Source: a virus. From it: a DNA stretch of 31,504 nt. The translations under genes were made by a program, and so were the position numbers. The DNA lies in IMG/VR virus record IMGVR_UViG_3300043409_000628, positions 1 to 31,504 of that record. The stretch is one strand, 5' to 3'. Below the pieces are notes generated by a model that did not search any database, was not told the DNA's origin, and saw only the letters and a program-made list of their open reading frames with translations. This document shows positions 15,060-22,159 of this stretch, piece by piece (the first letter of the stretch is position 1; every line of letters begins with the position of its first letter).

Positions 15060-15629
15060 CTCATTTTTTGGGTAAGGTTTTTTAATCTTATTACAAATAT
15101 TAATTAATTTTTTGTTTAAAGGAAATACATATTTATGTTTTCCAGCTTTTTTTCTTTTAGGCAAAGTTTTAAAATCAACATTCCAATTATATCTTCCCAT
15201 ATCGTGTTTCCAAACACCATTTAAATAATATTCAGTTCCGCTGCTTTCTATATTTTCAATATATACCCAGTTTGTAGCTTGGTATATAATTCCATTATGT
15301 TTTTGTCCTTTATCTGCATAGCTAAATAACAATTCAACAGTTGGGCATTCTTTTTTTATTAGCTTTATTGCTATTGATAAAACTTTGCTTGTTAATGATT
15401 GTTTACCATTTAAAGCCATTCTGTTTAATTCTAAATATTGCCCATTTTTTAAATTAAACTTAGTTGGCATATTTACAGAAGCCCCACCGCCAAAAAGAAC
15501 TACACCGCACCATTCTTTATTATCATTAAAAACAGAATATCCAACCGAATATGTAGGAACTACTTTAGAATAATGAAAATTTAAACAAGCATATTTTACT
15601 GCTTTATTTGATGCTTTAACTAAATTCAT
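15015..15629 (-). CDS. Mom-like DNA modification protein (GNAT-fold)
   Basis: A 204-aa protein resembling the Mom family of phage Mu, which modifies adenine in phage DNA to block host restriction. Visible family features: HYSKVVPTYSVGYSVFND, WCGVVLFGGGAS, GQYLELNRMAL, a helix TSKVLSIAIKLIKKE, LLFSYADKGQKHNGIIYQAT (residues 101-119) and NWVYIE. The gene overlaps the ParB-like gene by ATGA, so the two are coupled. Its last 14 residues (from SDKVELNPSS) are encoded by the complement of the tRNA, so the C-terminus probably arose when the tRNA was inserted or when the frame read through into it. The modified base in this phage is unknown. Confidence 0.78.
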   Translation of the reverse strand: MNLVKASNKAVKYACLNFHYSKVVPTYSVGYSVFNDNKEWCGVVLFGGGASVNMPTKFNLKNGQYLELNRMALNGKQSLTSKVLSIAIKLIKKECPTVELLFSYADKGQKHNGIIYQATNWVYIENIESSGTEYYLNGVWKHDMGRYNWNVDFKTLPKRKKAGKHKYVFPLNKKLINICNKIKKPYPKNESDKVELNPSSNLES

Positions 15630-16159
15630 ATTTCACCTGCTGAAACAGAAAAATATGCTTTATTATATTTTCTATCTATTAACTCTCTAATATCAATTTC
15701 TGCTTTTTGTAATTGTTCTATACTTTCAAATGTTATTTTAATTGTTGCGGGTTTATTTTTTTGCTCTCCTATTAAATCTTCAAAACCAGGCTCATCGAGT
15801 TGTTTCCAAACATCCATACCCCACTCTGTTATTAATTCATTATCCCACTCATTTGCCAAACTATCCCAGTCCCACTCACCAAATCCTACATTGTCCTTTA
15901 TAATAAATTCCTTTTGTTGCTCATCCGTTAAATCACTTGCCTTTATTATTGGCACTTCTTTTAACCCTGCTTCCTTACAAGCCTTTAATCTCATATTACC
16001 ACCCAGTACAACCATTTCATTATTAACTACAATAGGGCGAAGTTTAAGCATTGCCGGGAAGTCTTTTATAGACTTCACCAGCTTAGCAAATTTATCATCC
16101 TTTATAATTCGTGGGTTGTTCGGGTTACTTTTAATCTCTGATATTTTTACTATCTCCAT
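15626..16159 (-). CDS. ParB/Srx-fold protein linked to DNA modification
   Basis: A 177-aa protein with a ParB N-terminal-type domain: KISEIKSNPNNPRIIKDDKF, KLVKSIKDFP, a segment LRPIVVNNEMVVLGGNMRL that holds the GGNMR (GERR-like) box, and KACKEAGLKEVPIIKASDLT. Next comes a region QQKEFIIKDNVGFGEWDWD often seen in phage ParB proteins fused to or beside DNA methyltransferases. The C-terminal 50 residues (PATIKITFESIEQLQKAEID) form a small separate domain. No methyltransferase domain follows; instead a Mom-like gene is coupled downstream (ATGA). It may guide or power that modification, rather than partition DNA. Function inferred. Confidence 0.82.
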   Translation of the reverse strand: MEIVKISEIKSNPNNPRIIKDDKFAKLVKSIKDFPAMLKLRPIVVNNEMVVLGGNMRLKACKEAGLKEVPIIKASDLTDEQQKEFIIKDNVGFGEWDWDSLANEWDNELITEWGMDVWKQLDEPGFEDLIGEQKNKPATIKITFESIEQLQKAEIDIRELIDRKYNKAYFSVSAGEI

Positions 16160-16162
16160 AAC

Positions 16163-16393
16163 TTAAAAAGGTAAATCGTCATCTTCCTTAGTAGTATCAA
16201 TGCTTGCAGTCTGCACCTGTGGCTCACTTATAGCCACACTAAAGAACTTATTCCCTGCCTTACTATCCTTTACCCATAATGCAATCCTAAACTCTTTACC
16301 GTTAACATCAATCGTTCCGTTATAATCGGGTTGAGTTTCCTTTTCTTTTTTGGTGTTTTTAAAAATTGCACCGCTGTTTAATCTTTGTTCCAT
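16163..16393 (-). CDS. Small protein with an SSB-like acidic C-terminal tip
   Basis: A 76-aa protein: NSGAIFKNTKKEKETQPDYN, then GTIDVNGKEFRIALWVKDSK and AGNKFFSVAIS form a small beta barrel pattern found in many short phage proteins. The last six residues, DDDLPF, match the conserved tip by which bacterial SSB recruits replication and repair proteins. It could bind ssDNA or act as a decoy for host SSB-binding partners. It is encoded close to recombination and replication genes. The barrel-like part lacks clear OB-fold aromatic signatures, so ssDNA binding is only a hypothesis. Confidence 0.65.
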   Translation of the reverse strand: MEQRLNSGAIFKNTKKEKETQPDYNGTIDVNGKEFRIALWVKDSKAGNKFFSVAISEPQVQTASIDTTKEDDDLPF

Positions 16394-16414
16394 TTTTATG
16401 TTGTTTTTAGTTAG

Positions 16415-16792
16415 TTAATACTCATTATATATTTTACGTAATTCTGCTATGGTATCTCGCCAGCAACTTTCGCAATTTGTTGGCTCTAATTGCATATTAA
16501 ATATGTTTTTATAAATATCTGTTAATTCTCTTTGCTGTATTATACTTACCGTATTTTTTAGATTTTTAAAAAAGTTGTCCAAATAATTAAAGTCATCTTC
16601 ACTTAAACAATTAACTTTTTTATATGGAAAGATTTTGTTTAATAATTCTTTGCGCTTATCGCATCCACAATCCTCACCTGCTATAAATTTAGCCAGCGCA
16701 TCTATTCCTGTCGCTTCGGTTATCTTTGCAATGGTATCACCTAGTCCAGCGGATTGTTTTTTTGATGTTCTTTTTTTAGTTTTAGTTTGCAT
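16415..16792 (-). CDS. Conserved Cys-containing phage protein, unknown function
   Basis: A 125-aa protein. A basic N-terminus (KTKKRTSKKQSAGLGD) is followed by TIAKITEATGIDALAKFIAG, the motif EDCGCDKRKELLNKIFPYKK, NCLSEDDFNYLDNFF and a C-terminal NCESCWRDTIAELRKIYNEY. Two Cys pairs (CGC and CESC) plus one more Cys suggest a metal site or a redox pair. I recall this GEDCGCD-RKE pattern in many Bacteroidota phages, always of unknown function. It overlaps the sigma-like gene by 52 bases. Confidence 0.65.
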   Translation of the reverse strand: MQTKTKKRTSKKQSAGLGDTIAKITEATGIDALAKFIAGEDCGCDKRKELLNKIFPYKKVNCLSEDDFNYLDNFFKNLKNTVSIIQQRELTDIYKNIFNMQLEPTNCESCWRDTIAELRKIYNEY

Positions 16793-17103
16793 TTGTTTAT
16801 TGTATTATAAATAGATGTAAAACTGATTTTAGTTTCTCTTGACAGTTTACGCATACTCATCCCTGCATTAGCATACAGTAAAAATAAATCTCTGTCATAC
16901 CATTCAAAGGTATTAATAAATTGTTTAAGTGGCTCAATGTCTTGTTTTTGGTAATCTTCGTCAACTAGATTAAGGCTCTCGCTTATTTCAACCATGTCAA
17001 CTTTTTTACGGTGCAAATCCATTGTCAGGCTGCGTAGCGTTAAATAAAAGTAGCTATCGTTTACTTCCCTGCCGTTTACTTTGATATACGCTTCCATAAC
17101 CAC
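16741..17103 (-). CDS. Sigma-70-like regulator (start lost to a frameshift; true N-terminus lies upstream)
   Basis: The 120-codon frame starts at a GTG. Its C-terminal part, FEWYDRDLFLLYANAGMSMR then KLSRETKISFTSIYNTINKC, is a region-4-like helix-turn-helix. Reading upstream in the same frame gives a region-2-like segment (FKKHKQWIAIVKSFGEVNYA, then EDVVMEAYIKV) that is open back to a stop at the A8 run but has no ATG. An ATG at 17206, just after the RusA stop, reads MTTFIKK and joins this frame if one base of the A8 run is skipped. So the intact protein is probably about 153 aa, made by +1 slippage, or the run has an indel. It would redirect host RNA polymerase to phage promoters; function inferred. 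Confidence 0.7.
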   Translation of the reverse strand: MVMEAYIKVNGREVNDSYFYLTLRSLTMDLHRKKVDMVEISESLNLVDEDYQKQDIEPLKQFINTFEWYDRDLFLLYANAGMSMRKLSRETKISFTSIYNTINKCKLKLKKEHQKNNPLD

Positions 17104-17206
17104 ATCCTCGGCATAATTGACCTCGCCAAAACTTTTGACTATCGCAATCCATTGTTTGTGTTTTTTAAATAGCTTTTCGATGACTTTTTTTTATAAATGT
17201 AGTCAT
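17104..17206 (-). other. Displaced N-terminus of the sigma-like gene, with an A8 frameshift point
   Basis: ATG at 17206 opens MTTFIKK and then runs out of frame at eight A (minus strand; plus T8 at 17185-17192), meeting a stop 13 codons on. From the A8 run onward the frame of the sigma-like gene reads KVIEKLFKKHKQWIAIVK, a convincing sigma region 2 start. Either a programmed +1 slip, a true mutation or a homopolymer sequencing error explains the break. Confidence 0.6.
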
Positions 17207-17210
17207 TAAT

Positions 17211-17618
17211 TTAGTAAACAACTATTTTCGGAAGATAACCCCATAACTTTGTTGTCCTACCATCATATATAAAAGCGTCATCCTCTACAAAGGCATCTTG
17301 AAAGGCTTTTAATAAGTTATCCCGATCAGGTCGTTGTTTGTGCGGTTTGCCGTCCATTAAGAATTTCTTTTTACTACTCCAATACTTCGGCATCTCAATT
17401 ACAAAGCAGATATTTAAGATTGGTTCTAATTTATACCCATTGATTAAGCATTGTTTTTTTAACTCATCCTTAAATTTAAAGTATTTATGCACGCACATAC
17501 GCTGTCGCTGTCTTGGATTTTTATGGTTTATATCTAATTTCCATTTGTCCGACTGTGTCATGCGTGGCGCTGATACAGGCTCAATGTAAAACACATACCT
17601 TTCGTGTTTAATATCCAT
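17211..17618 (-). CDS. rusA: RusA-family Holliday junction resolvase
   Basis: A 135-aa protein from MDIKHERYVF; an earlier ATG at 17642 would overlap the gene before it by 13 bases and is less likely, as family members start close to the YIEPVSAPRMTQ segment. Motifs: PVSAPRMTQSDKW, KPHKQRPDRDNLLKAF (Asp98, Asp100) and DAFVEDDAFIYDG (Asp113 and Asp114 of the second acidic cluster), with Lys104 and Lys124 also conserved in type. RusA dimers cut four-way junctions; in phages they process recombination and replication intermediates before packaging. Full length for the family. Confidence 0.9.
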   Translation of the reverse strand: MDIKHERYVFYIEPVSAPRMTQSDKWKLDINHKNPRQRQRMCVHKYFKFKDELKKQCLINGYKLEPILNICFVIEMPKYWSSKKKFLMDGKPHKQRPDRDNLLKAFQDAFVEDDAFIYDGRTTKLWGYLPKIVVY

Positions 17619-17629
17619 TATGTTATAGT

Positions 17630-17851
17630 TTAAAGTCCACATTGTACACGTAATAAACTATCGTTACTACCTCTAACCGATAACATCATTGCCAAACTAT
17701 CCCTGTTATTGGTTTCAATAGGCTTATAAATCCTATAATCATAATCGGAGTCTTGTATAATTTCAGGCTTCGCAAAGTATTTAATTATCAGCATTATGAT
17801 TAATAACCAAATGACTAATAATACAATTAAAATGTAGCTTAATTTATTCAT
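17630..17851 (-). CDS. Small single-span membrane protein
   Basis: From MNKLSYILIV the protein is 73 aa with one very hydrophobic segment (residues 4-24, LSYILIVLLVIWLLIIM and on) followed by KYFAKPEIIQDSDYDY and a soluble, polar C-terminus. An earlier ATG at 17887 would add 12 residues but overlap the end of the preceding gene by 23 bases. The topology is N-in/C-out if the positive residues after the span do not override it. No family recognised; a host-envelope-directed early protein is possible. Confidence 0.6.
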   Translation of the reverse strand: MNKLSYILIVLLVIWLLIIMLIIKYFAKPEIIQDSDYDYRIYKPIETNNRDSLAMMLSVRGSNDSLLRVQCGL

Positions 17852-17864
17852 AATTTTTAAAGTT

Positions 17865-19445
17865 TTATAAAGTTGTGTATTTTCCATTGATTAAATTTAT
17901 GTGAGATGCTTTACCATTTGGGTATAATATTACATTTGAGTGCATCCAACTTGTTGCACCGTTGTTATACCCTAACCGTTTATTTGTTAATGTGCCGACC
18001 ACTACGCTACCGTCTTCCCTTGCAGGTGTATGCGAGTGCGCTGTGATTGTCTTTGTGTTAAGGTTCTTAAACTGGGTAACGCTGCCCCTACTTCCGTTAA
18101 CACCGATATGTCCATGCTGTGATAACTCCCAGCCATTAACTCGGTAGCTACTATTCAATCCCAAACATTCAGCGTTGTTAGTACTTTCATTTATTACGTA
18201 TTGAATAATTCCGTTTGGTGCTAAATCATTTGCCACAATGTTTGCATATTTTAAATATGCTTTCCTGTTACCTGATTTGCGCCAGTCATTTGATTGTAGC
18301 CACCTATCCAAAAAGTCATCGTGATTTGAACTGATTATTAAAAAGTTTAAATCTTTATTATCATTTAAAAATCCAATTACGTTTTCAATTTCAGCCTCTA
18401 AATTATTTTCTCCAGTTTGCTCGTTTCTTAACTGCGCAAAAGGGTTTTTTAATTCGTGGTGATTAACACTTTTACCGTCAAAAATATCGTGCAAAACTAT
18501 TTTATTAACCTTTAATTTACGTGCTATATTAAGCGACTGCTCTAAATTAATCTCGCTGTGACTGCCATAATGCAGGTCGCCAAATACCATAACAGGGTAA
18601 TTCTCTACAACCTTAATACATTCGCCATTATCTACAAAGGTATCTAAATCATAAAATGAACCGTCATCTGAACATTGCACCTGTCGCAAGTGGTAAATGT
18701 CACCGTCTAACTCAATGATAACAAATCCGTAGGTGTGGTGAAATTCCGACTTTGCACCTATTTTAGTATCGGTATAATTTGGTATTGTTACCGAACCTGT
18801 CGTAAGTAGTAATTTATTAGGGTAATCATCTAGTACAGGTAGTGATTTTAAATGCACCCGCGGGTGACCTAATATACAGCTTTCTAAAGCTGTTATTGAA
18901 TTTAACCCACTTAGCGGAGTTGATGCGGTTGGCTGTATCTTTATATCTCCTAATATACAAAGGTTTTCGTGTATTTTTTGCCTATTTGCATCTAAATAAG
19001 GTATCAATTTAGCATCCCAAAACACTTTATTTTTATCTTTTTTCTTTTGATTTTCGCTTGCCTCTAAACTGCTCGGGTTTTTATAACGACCTGCTATTAC
19101 GTGTATATCAGCATCTATAAAATCAGCATAACTCTTTATATTTTCAAAAAATTGCTCGTTTATTTTGGTTTCTGCTTGCGCCCATGTTATGATAAAACGC
19201 TGTTTTTCGTTGTTAAATACCTTGTTTTTTGCATTTATAAAGTCTACATCGTTCTCAACTTTATTTAAATTGTCATCATTTGGGTAAAACCGCCTGTAAT
19301 TCTTTTCTACATAGCTATTGTCTGCTAAATTAAAATGCTCGCACATCTTTTTCGCTGCTGATGTGACATTCATACCCTTATCAATTAAATCTTTTACATA
19401 CTGCCTTGCAGTATCTGTAAAGTATGGAAACCATTTTTCTAACAT
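17865..19445 (-). CDS. Calcineurin-like metallophosphoesterase, T5 A1-like
   Basis: A 526-aa protein. The N-terminal 60 residues look DNA-binding (TSAAKKMCEHFNLADNSYVE). The phosphoesterase motifs are in the C-terminal half: GDLH (289-292), HDIFDG (319-324), SNHDD (373-377), QHGHIG (443-448) and AHSH (469-472), so the two-metal site is complete, with HD replacing the first GD of the usual GDxxD block. The long N-terminal part with WAQAETKINEQFF and VIAGRYKNP and the motif set resemble the T5 pre-early protein A1, needed for host DNA degradation and second-step DNA transfer. Here it lies in the replication block, so a nuclease role in replication or recombination is also possible. Confidence 0.8.
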   Translation of the reverse strand: MLEKWFPYFTDTARQYVKDLIDKGMNVTSAAKKMCEHFNLADNSYVEKNYRRFYPNDDNLNKVENDVDFINAKNKVFNNEKQRFIITWAQAETKINEQFFENIKSYADFIDADIHVIAGRYKNPSSLEASENQKKKDKNKVFWDAKLIPYLDANRQKIHENLCILGDIKIQPTASTPLSGLNSITALESCILGHPRVHLKSLPVLDDYPNKLLLTTGSVTIPNYTDTKIGAKSEFHHTYGFVIIELDGDIYHLRQVQCSDDGSFYDLDTFVDNGECIKVVENYPVMVFGDLHYGSHSEINLEQSLNIARKLKVNKIVLHDIFDGKSVNHHELKNPFAQLRNEQTGENNLEAEIENVIGFLNDNKDLNFLIISSNHDDFLDRWLQSNDWRKSGNRKAYLKYANIVANDLAPNGIIQYVINESTNNAECLGLNSSYRVNGWELSQHGHIGVNGSRGSVTQFKNLNTKTITAHSHTPAREDGSVVVGTLTNKRLGYNNGATSWMHSNVILYPNGKASHINLINGKYTTL

Positions 19446-19447
19446 TT

Positions 19448-19645
19448 CTATATTGTTATCTTGCCTAATTTAAAGCCGTTTAAGACACGTTCGCGTTTCA
19501 GGGTTATATATTCCCCTTTATCGCTTTTAAAGCTGTCTAAGGTGCTTAAAACAGCCCCATTTGCCTTGCTACCTATCAATGTCCATTCCTTATTGTCAAA
19601 AAACATCTTATTTGTCATATAACTACCGTCTTGTTTTAAAATCAT
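19448..19645 (-). CDS. Small conserved phage protein, unknown
   Basis: A 65-aa protein: DNKEWTLIGSKANGAVLSTL, then DSFKSDKGEYITLKRERVLN and GFKLGKITI. The pattern of a WTLIG strand and a final KRE-VLNG-K helix looks like a compact alpha/beta protein. An internal ATG at 19618 is a possible alternative start. It sits between primase-helicase and the A1-like gene with gaps of under 10 bases, so it is co-translated with replication proteins. No function can be assigned. Confidence 0.6.
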   Translation of the reverse strand: MILKQDGSYMTNKMFFDNKEWTLIGSKANGAVLSTLDSFKSDKGEYITLKRERVLNGFKLGKITI

Positions 19646-19654
19646 ATTGCTGTT

Positions 19655-21445
19655 TTAAAATGCTAAATCGCTTGGGTAAATCTCGCCACCGTTTTGCATG
19701 GTGTATGTTTCATTGTTAATGCAAGGTATGTAATTTTTATATTTATCAATCAAATTAGATTTTTGGGGTTGCTCACCTCGTAAGTGATAACGACCTGACG
19801 GTTTGTGATAATCAAACTCGACCTCCGCCCCTATCTCTCCCTGAAAGGTGTACTTTGTTTTTAAATTTCTAAACTTCGTATAATCTCCCTCGCTAAAGTT
19901 TCGGTAAATACAAAAACCGTCGTGCGTTTGGTTTCTAAAATCTGCGCTACCTGATACATCGTAAAGAGTTGGTTCCTCGTACATACCGTCATCCTTTTTC
20001 TTCATTTTGGTCGGGTGTGCAATTACAATTATTAAAACATTATGCTGTTGTGCAAATTGAGTTAATCTCGATAAAGTCCTATTGATGTTTTCAAGCGTTG
20101 TTTTGGTATTGTTATGCTCGACCTTATTCCACGCATCCACAACAAAAATATTTATACCAAAAGTTAAAATCTGTTCTTTGAATTTGTCAAATAACCAATC
20201 CCAATGCGCATATTCGCCACTATCGGGGCTAGTCAAATAAATCTTTTGATTTGCCCATTTATGGAAAGTCATTAAATCTTCCTTTGTTGCCCTGCTTTCA
20301 TTTTGAATATCTAAAAAGTAATTTTTACCTATTACCTTTTGCACAAATGTAGAGTAGTGTAATTCTAAAGGCTGATGCTCGGGGCTGAAAAAACTTGCCT
20401 TTATATCGTTTTCCAAAACATAATTTAAAACCATCCATTCCGTAAAATTAGACTTTCCATGCGAGGGTATACCGGTGCCTACACATAAGTGACCAAACAT
20501 TAATTTAAAGATGTTATTCAAAGGCTTTAGCATAGGATTTTTAAACTCTAAACAGTTTGGTAACCCGCTATCATACAAGTCAATCATTTTATCGATCAGG
20601 TCATCGCTTGTAAATGTTCCTGATACTGGGTATTTCTTTGTTTGTCGTATCGTTTCTGTTAAAACTCCGTTTACTAAATCTTCATTTGCATCTTTACCAG
20701 TAAATAAAATACGCTCGCATCTATACTTTCCTAAGCGCTGAACTATCTTATCAGCTACATTGTTACCGCTCTCATCATTATCGGTTGCTATATAAAACTT
20801 CTTAATGTCCTTTATATATTTTTCAGAATTAACCCAATAGTTGTCATTATCGTTTGCACCGTTCGGTATTGATATGACATTGAATATCCCGATTTGATAT
20901 AACGCTAATACATCAAATTCGCCCTCTACGATGTACGCACTATCTTCACCTATTACAGCATTAATATTATAAAAAATAGGCTTTCCGCTTTTACTTTGGG
21001 TAAACTTTTTATTTGCTGACCTGTATTTTTTGTTTACCAAAGTTTCACCCTCAAAATAATTAAAAACAATATTTGTAACCTCATTTTCGAGTGCGGGCTG
21101 ATAATATTTTTCTTCGCTTATGTTAAAATGTTTTAATGTTAGTTGGGTTATGCTTCGTGTTTCCTCACAATACTTTACCAACTTATCGGATAACTCGGTA
21201 TAGTTTCGCCATTCCTGTTTTGGTAAAATGTAATTTTCAGTTATCATTGCTTTCTCCACGCTGTCACGAAAAAATAAAGCGTTGCAACCATCGTTAAAAC
21301 ATTTACCTGTTCCGTTGTTATGCCAAATATTTAAACTCTTATCGCTTTTGTTTTTTCTCGTATCTGTGCAAATCGGGCATTTGATTTTTTCTGTACCTGA
21401 TGTTTTGCGTAATTCTAAAATATTCCAGTTTTGTATGTTGTTCAT
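19655..21445 (-). CDS. Primase-helicase (T7 gp4/Twinkle type)
   Basis: A 596-aa protein from MNNIQNWNIL; this ATG lies 1 base after the previous stop, while an ATG at 21487 would overlap by 41 bases. The N-terminus has a zinc finger (Cys23, Cys26, Cys49, Cys54: CPIC...CFNDGC). A TOPRIM domain follows (YIVEGEFDVL with Glu174; IATDNDESG with Asp222/Asp224). The C-terminal RecA-type helicase shows Walker A GIPSHGKS (325-332), SPEH (356), Walker B IFVVDAW (Asp437) and VIAHPTKM. It unwinds the fork and makes primers. The zinc finger is complete, so primase activity is expected. No DNA polymerase gene is seen in the window, so the host polymerase or a gene outside is needed. Confidence 0.92.
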   Translation of the reverse strand: MNNIQNWNILELRKTSGTEKIKCPICTDTRKNKSDKSLNIWHNNGTGKCFNDGCNALFFRDSVEKAMITENYILPKQEWRNYTELSDKLVKYCEETRSITQLTLKHFNISEEKYYQPALENEVTNIVFNYFEGETLVNKKYRSANKKFTQSKSGKPIFYNINAVIGEDSAYIVEGEFDVLALYQIGIFNVISIPNGANDNDNYWVNSEKYIKDIKKFYIATDNDESGNNVADKIVQRLGKYRCERILFTGKDANEDLVNGVLTETIRQTKKYPVSGTFTSDDLIDKMIDLYDSGLPNCLEFKNPMLKPLNNIFKLMFGHLCVGTGIPSHGKSNFTEWMVLNYVLENDIKASFFSPEHQPLELHYSTFVQKVIGKNYFLDIQNESRATKEDLMTFHKWANQKIYLTSPDSGEYAHWDWLFDKFKEQILTFGINIFVVDAWNKVEHNNTKTTLENINRTLSRLTQFAQQHNVLIIVIAHPTKMKKKDDGMYEEPTLYDVSGSADFRNQTHDGFCIYRNFSEGDYTKFRNLKTKYTFQGEIGAEVEFDYHKPSGRYHLRGEQPQKSNLIDKYKNYIPCINNETYTMQNGGEIYPSDLAF

Positions 21446-21446
21446 G

Positions 21447-22043
21447 TTACAAGACGTTATTAAAAGTTTTGGATTTTGCTTTGTCAATAAATGGCAAGGT
21501 ATTTAATAATTTTGACTTCCAATTTGTAATTTTTCTATCGTTACCATCTTTCCAATCATTTACAACCCAAGCATCGTATTTTCTTTTTAATGCTACCTTA
21601 CAAATATTTTGGTCAATCGATAAACTGTAATTTAAAAACTCATCAAAAATTGGTATATATATATCTTTCTCTTTCTCTTTCCCTTTCTCTTTCCCTTTCC
21701 CTTTCCCTTTCTCTTGTAGGCTAGGGGTATTTGAAATATTTTTTACCCCTACTGGAGGGGGTACTGATACCCCTACGGCAGGGGGGTATATTTCGTCTGT
21801 TTTTGCTTCTAAAATTATACCAGTTTTAAACTCAAATCCTTTCACCTGCGCATCTATACTATCGGTTTGGCTGATATATGCAAACTTAGCCATACCCTTT
21901 AATACGGTAGGTTTAACACCCTGAAATTGCCTGTCTAATAAAGCATCTATAAAAGCAACCTTATCTTCTATATTTTCAAGTTCGTTATATACATCGTAAT
22001 ACGACCTGTAAAAATTAAACCCTTTACGTTTTGTTAGCTTCAT
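21447..22043 (-). CDS. Replication initiator / helicase-loader-like protein (DUF6291-like N-terminus)
   Basis: A 198-aa protein with two domains. The N-terminus (FYRSYYDVYNELENIEDKVA, FIDALLDRQFQG, GMAKFAYISQTDSIDAQVKG) matches a domain common in Bacteroidota phages (DUF6291 as I recall). A Pro/Gly segment (GVSVPPPVGVKN) and a Lys/Gly/Glu low-complexity linker follow. The C-terminus (KRKYDAWVVNDWKDGNDRKI, then TNWKSKLLNTLPFI) is like phage O/DnaD-type loaders. It stands directly before the primase-helicase, which it probably loads on the origin. The linker DNA itself contains iteron-like repeats and a 52-base purine tract. The gene is preceded by a structured leader RNA. Function inferred. 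Confidence 0.75.
   Translation of the reverse strand: MKLTKRKGFNFYRSYYDVYNELENIEDKVAFIDALLDRQFQGVKPTVLKGMAKFAYISQTDSIDAQVKGFEFKTGIILEAKTDEIYPPAVGVSVPPPVGVKNISNTPSLQEKGKGKGKEKGKEKEKDIYIPIFDEFLNYSLSIDQNICKVALKRKYDAWVVNDWKDGNDRKITNWKSKLLNTLPFIDKAKSKTFNNVL
21664..21788 (-). other. Candidate replication origin inside the initiator gene
   Basis: On the plus strand, TACCCC (21744-21749) pairs with GGGGTA (21758-21763), and TACCCC (21768-21773) with GGGGTA (21783-21788): two tandem inverted repeats about 24 bases apart. A third GGGGTA is at 21724-21729, and an AT-rich stretch (21729-21745) lies between it and the first pair. Beyond this comes an uninterrupted 52-base pyrimidine tract (21664-21715; purine on minus). 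Iterons, an AT-rich segment and their place inside an initiator gene are the layout of the lambda origin in gene O. Origin function is inference. Confidence 0.5.
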
Positions 22044-22054
22044 AACTTTTTTGT

Positions 22055-22143
22055 TAAAAAAAAACCCTTACAGACTTCAAGCGGGGCATCGCTATCCATC
22101 TGTAAGGGTAATAATATCTTTTAAACTCATGCCCGAGTTCCAA
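22055..22143 (-). ncRNA. Structured leader RNA or small RNA with kissing loops, ending in an intrinsic terminator
   Basis: Minus-strand transcript between a -7 box and a T9 run. Hairpin 1: AACTC-GGGCAT-GAGTT (22124-22139). Hairpin 2: an 11-bp perfect outer stem, ACCCTTACAGA (22099-22109) with TCTGTAAGGGT (22064-22074), enclosing an inner hairpin AGCG-ATGCCC-CGCT (22080-22093). The two loops, GGGCAT and ATGCCC, are perfect complements and can kiss. Hairpin 2 runs directly into T8-T9, so it is an intrinsic terminator. The ATG of the initiator gene is 12 bases further on. It could be an independent 90-base RNA or an attenuator for the replication genes. Confidence 0.75.
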
Positions 22144-22148
22144 CCTTG

Positions 22149-22156
22149 CAAATATA
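22149..22156 (-). promoter_or_regulatory. Bacteroidota-type -7 element of the kissing-loop RNA
   Basis: TATATTTG on the minus strand, a perfect TAnnTTTG, begins 4 bases after the stop of the upstream gene and points into the structured RNA. The start site should fall near 22143. No -33 TTTG is evident. Confidence 0.65.
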
Positions 22157-22159
22157 ACA

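Noticed and set aside
22055-22143. Known riboswitch or ribozyme
   Set aside because: The sequence does not match the preQ1, SAM, purine or hammerhead consensus known to me; only the hairpins and loop pairing are supported.
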